Assembly (NCBI GenBank): GCA_002280515.1 | Contig: NCEA01000011.1 | Span: 1-64,000 of the forward strand | Source of the DNA: Rhodobacterales bacterium 32-67-9 | GTDB lineage: Bacteria; Pseudomonadota; Alphaproteobacteria; Rhodobacterales; Rhodobacteraceae | Length of the DNA stretch: 64,000 nucleotides | Direction: 5' to 3' | Shown: positions 61,965 to 64,000 of the stretch, in pieces | Position numbering within the stretch: position 1 is the stretch's first letter | Layout: the number at the start of each line of letters is the position of its first letter | Translations under genes and position numbers: made by a program | The notes under the pieces: generated by a model | Database searches by the model: none | Told to the model about the DNA's origin: nothing | The model's input: only the letters and a program-made list of their open reading frames with translations

Positions 61965-63398
61965 ATGGATATGCCTCGCCCTGACGAAACGATCCTTGCG
62001 CGTCGTTCGGCCATTGTTGCGCGGCTGCGCGCGGTCCTGCCCGCCGACGCGGTGATCGACGATCCGGCCGAGACCCTGGCCTATGAATGCGATGCGCTGT
62101 CGGCCTATCGCTGCCCGCCCTTGGCGGCGATCTTGCCCCGCACGACCGCGGAAGTCGCTGCGGCGCTTGCGGTCTGCCATTCCGAGGGCGTGCCGGTGGT
62201 GCCGCGCGGCTCCGGCACATCGCTTGCCGGGGGGGCGCTGCCGACTGCGGACAGCGTGATCCTCGGCATCGCGCGGATGAACCGGGTGCTGGAGGTCGAT
62301 TACGACAACCGCTTCATCCGGGTCGAGGCGGGGCGCACCAACCTTTCCGTCACCGGCGCGGTCGAGGCGGACGGGTTCTTCTACGCGCCGGACCCGTCAA
62401 GCCAGCTCGCCTGCGCCATCGCCGGAAACATCGCGATGAATTCCGGTGGCGCGCATTGCCTGAAATACGGGGTGACGACCAACAACCTGCTTGGCGTGAC
62501 GCTGGTCACGATGGCGGGCGAGGTCCTGGAGATCGGCGGCGCGCATATGGATGCCGGCGGGCTCGACCTGCTCGGCGTGGTGTGCGGGTCGGAGGGCCAG
62601 CTTGGCGTCGTCACCGAGGCGACCTTGCGCATCCTTCCGAAGCCCGAGGGCGCGCGCCCGGTTCTGATCGGCTTCGATTCGAACGAGGTGGCGGGGGCCT
62701 GCGTCGCCGACATCATCAAGGCCGGTGTCCTGCCGGTGGCGATCGAGTTCATGGACCGGCCCTGCATCCGCGCCTGCGAGGATTTCGCCCATGCCGGCTA
62801 CCCGGATTGCGAGGCGCTGCTCATCGTCGAGGTCGAGGGGTCGGAGGCCGAGATCGACGAGCAGCTGGGCCTCATTCGCCAGATCGCCATGCGCCACGAT
62901 CCCGTTGAGTTTCGCGAAAGCGGGTCCGAGGAGGAGGCGAAGAAGATTTGGCTTGGCCGCAAGTCGGCCTTCGGCGCGATGGGCCAGATCAACGATTACA
63001 TGTGCCTCGACGGCACGATCCCGGTCTCGGCCCTGCCGCTGGTCCTGCGCCGGATCGGCGAGATGAGCGCGGAGTTCGGGTTGGGCGTCGCCAATGTCTT
63101 CCATGCCGGCGACGGCAACATGCATCCCTTGATCCTCTACGATGCCAACACGCCGGGCGATCTGGAGCGCTGCGAGGCCCTCGGGGCCGAGATCCTGAAG
63201 CTTTGCGTCGAGGTCGGCGGCTGCCTGACCGGCGAACACGGGGTCGGCATCGAGAAGCGCGACCTGATGGCGGTGCAATACACATCGGCGGACATGGAGG
63301 CGCAGATGCGGGTCAAGGATGTCTTCGACCCGGCCTGGCTCCTGAACCCCGCGAAGGTGTTTCCGCTGGCGCTGAGCGCCGGGCGGCGCGCCGGCTGA
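61965..63398 (+). CDS. glcD: Glycolate oxidase FAD-linked subunit
   Basis: 477 aa, VAO-family flavoprotein. VPVVPRGSGTSLAGGALP is the FAD pyrophosphate loop, AGNIAMNSGGAHCLKYGVT and GSEGQLGVVTEATLRI follow, and HAGDGNMHPLILYD plus TGEHGVGIEKRD form the C-terminal metal/substrate site. GlcD with GlcE and GlcF oxidises glycolate to glyoxylate at the membrane. The next gene, glcE, starts about 70 bp downstream, with extragenic element copy E in between. Confidence 0.95.
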   Translation: MDMPRPDETILARRSAIVARLRAVLPADAVIDDPAETLAYECDALSAYRCPPLAAILPRTTAEVAAALAVCHSEGVPVVPRGSGTSLAGGALPTADSVILGIARMNRVLEVDYDNRFIRVEAGRTNLSVTGAVEADGFFYAPDPSSQLACAIAGNIAMNSGGAHCLKYGVTTNNLLGVTLVTMAGEVLEIGGAHMDAGGLDLLGVVCGSEGQLGVVTEATLRILPKPEGARPVLIGFDSNEVAGACVADIIKAGVLPVAIEFMDRPCIRACEDFAHAGYPDCEALLIVEVEGSEAEIDEQLGLIRQIAMRHDPVEFRESGSEEEAKKIWLGRKSAFGAMGQINDYMCLDGTIPVSALPLVLRRIGEMSAEFGLGVANVFHAGDGNMHPLILYDANTPGDLERCEALGAEILKLCVEVGGCLTGEHGVGIEKRDLMAVQYTSADMEAQMRVKDVFDPAWLLNPAKVFPLALSAGRRAG

Positions 63399-63405
63399 GA
63401 CCGGG

Positions 63406-63428
63406 TGCCGGGGGGCAGTCTGCCCCCC
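63406..63428 (+). terminator. GC hairpin between glcD and glcE
   Basis: CCGGGGGGCA and TGCCCCCCGG form a perfect 10-bp stem with a 3-nt loop (about 63407-63429), 8 bp after the glcD stop, directly before element copy E. It lies inside the operon, so it should be at most partially terminating. Confidence 0.5.
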
Positions 63429-63433
63429 GGGCC

Positions 63434-63466
63434 CCCCGAGGATATTTGAGCCAAGTGGAAGCAGGA
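63434..63466 (+). repeat. Extragenic element copy E (between glcD and glcE)
   Basis: CCCCGAGGATATTTGAG then CCAAGTGGAAGCAGG, same orientation as glcD. Its 3' part supplies an in-frame GTG (63455) for glcE and the GCAGGA that precedes the GTG at 63470, so the element overlaps the translation start of the next gene. Confidence 0.8.
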
Positions 63467-63469
63467 CCG

Positions 63470-64000
63470 GTGCGGATCTTTTCGGAAGGCGATCTGGCGG
63501 AGGCGGTGCGCGGCGCGGCGGGGCCGCTCCGGATCCGGGGCGGCGGCACGCGGGACGTGGGGCGCCCGGTCACGGGCGCGGTGCTCGACGTCTCGGGCCT
63601 GTCGGGGATCGGGCTTTACGAGCCGGGCGCCTTGACGATCGTCGCCGGGGCGGGGACGCCGCTCGTCGAGGTCGAGGCGGCGCTGGCGGCGGAAGGCCAG
63701 CGGCTGGCCTTCGAACCGGCGGACTGGCGCGGGCTCCTGGGCCGCGGCGGCGAGCCGACGTTGGGCGGCATGGTCGCCGCCAATGTCTCCGGCCCGCGCC
63801 GGGTGCAGGCGGGGGCCTGCCGCGACGCACTGCTCGGGGTACGGTTCGTCGACGGTACCGGGGCCGTGGTCAAAAGCGGCGGCCGGGTTATGAAGAATGT
63901 CACCGGCTATGACCTCGTGAAGCTGATGGCGGGATCGTGGGGGACGCTCGGAGTGTTGACCGAGGTGGCGCTTAAGGTGCTGCCGGCGCCGGAAAGCGTC
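63470..64000 (+). CDS. glcE: Glycolate oxidase FAD-binding subunit (3' end outside window)
   Basis: At least 177 codons. RIRGGGTRD, LTIVAGAGTPLVEVEAAL, GEPTLGGMVAANVSGPRR and GGRVMKNVTGYDLVKLMAGSWGTL are hallmark segments of GlcE. The start is ambiguous: GTG at 63470 after AGGA, or the in-frame GTG at 63455 inside the extragenic element. It works with GlcD and, presumably, GlcF beyond the window. Confidence 0.92.
   Translation, partial: MRIFSEGDLAEAVRGAAGPLRIRGGGTRDVGRPVTGAVLDVSGLSGIGLYEPGALTIVAGAGTPLVEVEAALAAEGQRLAFEPADWRGLLGRGGEPTLGGMVAANVSGPRRVQAGACRDALLGVRFVDGTGAVVKSGGRVMKNVTGYDLVKLMAGSWGTLGVLTEVALKVLPAPESV

Noticed and set aside
61768-62220. 151-residue N-terminal extension of the arylsulfotransferase-like protein
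   Set aside because: It overlaps the glcD promoter and 5' coding region on the other strand and has no coding character; the ATG at 61767 precedes a normal membrane anchor.

Overview
The window is 64 kb of high-GC, densely packed chromosomal DNA. Gene content and order point to an alphaproteobacterium of the Rhodobacteraceae (Rhodobacter/Defluviimonas/Paracoccus-like). Signs of this include a ccoNOQP cbb3 oxidase, a group III truncated hemoglobin beside an NsrR-type regulator, glcD-glcE, divergent hemE/hemC, a SelD fused to an NADH-dehydrogenase-like domain, and a short extragenic element (GGATATTTG..CCAAG) that I associate with this family. No rRNA, phage or CRISPR was seen. The assignment is by protein resemblance only.

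Region 1 (1-11552) is a catabolic locus. One leftward, almost fully overlapping operon encodes three DAO-family FAD oxidoreductases, two FAD/NAD(P) subunits with C-terminal [2Fe-2S] motifs and two small [2Fe-2S] proteins. Together these make two tandem HcnABC/opine-oxidase/hydroxyproline-dehydrogenase-like heterotrimer sets plus one extra oxidase. A family-5 ABC importer (binding protein, permease) follows. A LysR regulator and a fourth, DadA-like dehydrogenase diverge from it.

Region 2 (11559-22318) looks like a nitric-oxide/low-oxygen island. Leftward: nsrR-like, ccoNOQP, a small membrane protein, DUF2189, ccoS, two small unknowns, and after a gap a secreted small protein, a cupredoxin and an ECF sigma factor. 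Rightward: truncated hemoglobin, RIC/YtfE-like hemerythrin, AhpD-like protein, DUF488, nitronate monooxygenase and 5-formyl-THF cyclo-ligase. Two overlapping palindromes sit between the arms.

Region 3 (22319-24249) is gene-poor: an IS3 transposase remnant, an orphan small gene with a possible nuclease-type core, and tRNA-Ser(UGA).

Region 4 (24250-30858) is housekeeping, all rightward: SPOR lipoprotein, D,D-carboxypeptidase, tmk, holB, TatD hydrolase, MBL hydrolase and AEC transporter.

Region 5 (30892-40170) is leftward: a complete spermidine/putrescine-type ABC importer with unusually long permeases, then a CoxMSL-type molybdenum hydroxylase with a MoaD/ThiS-like protein.

Region 6 (40339-54616): divergent hemE/hemC, a D-2-hydroxyacid-dehydrogenase-like flavoprotein, divergent tesA/ybbA-ybbP, a copper P-type ATPase gene carrying several single-base lesions, and a MacAB/DevBCA-like exporter.

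Region 7 (54955-64000): L,D-transpeptidase, a broken mnmH convergent with fused selD, a sugar-nucleotide epimerase, tRNA-Met(CAU), an arylsulfotransferase-like protein, and glcD followed by the start of glcE. Five copies of the extragenic element follow stop codons between 42 and 63.5 kb; two of them form a long hairpin between mnmH and selD.
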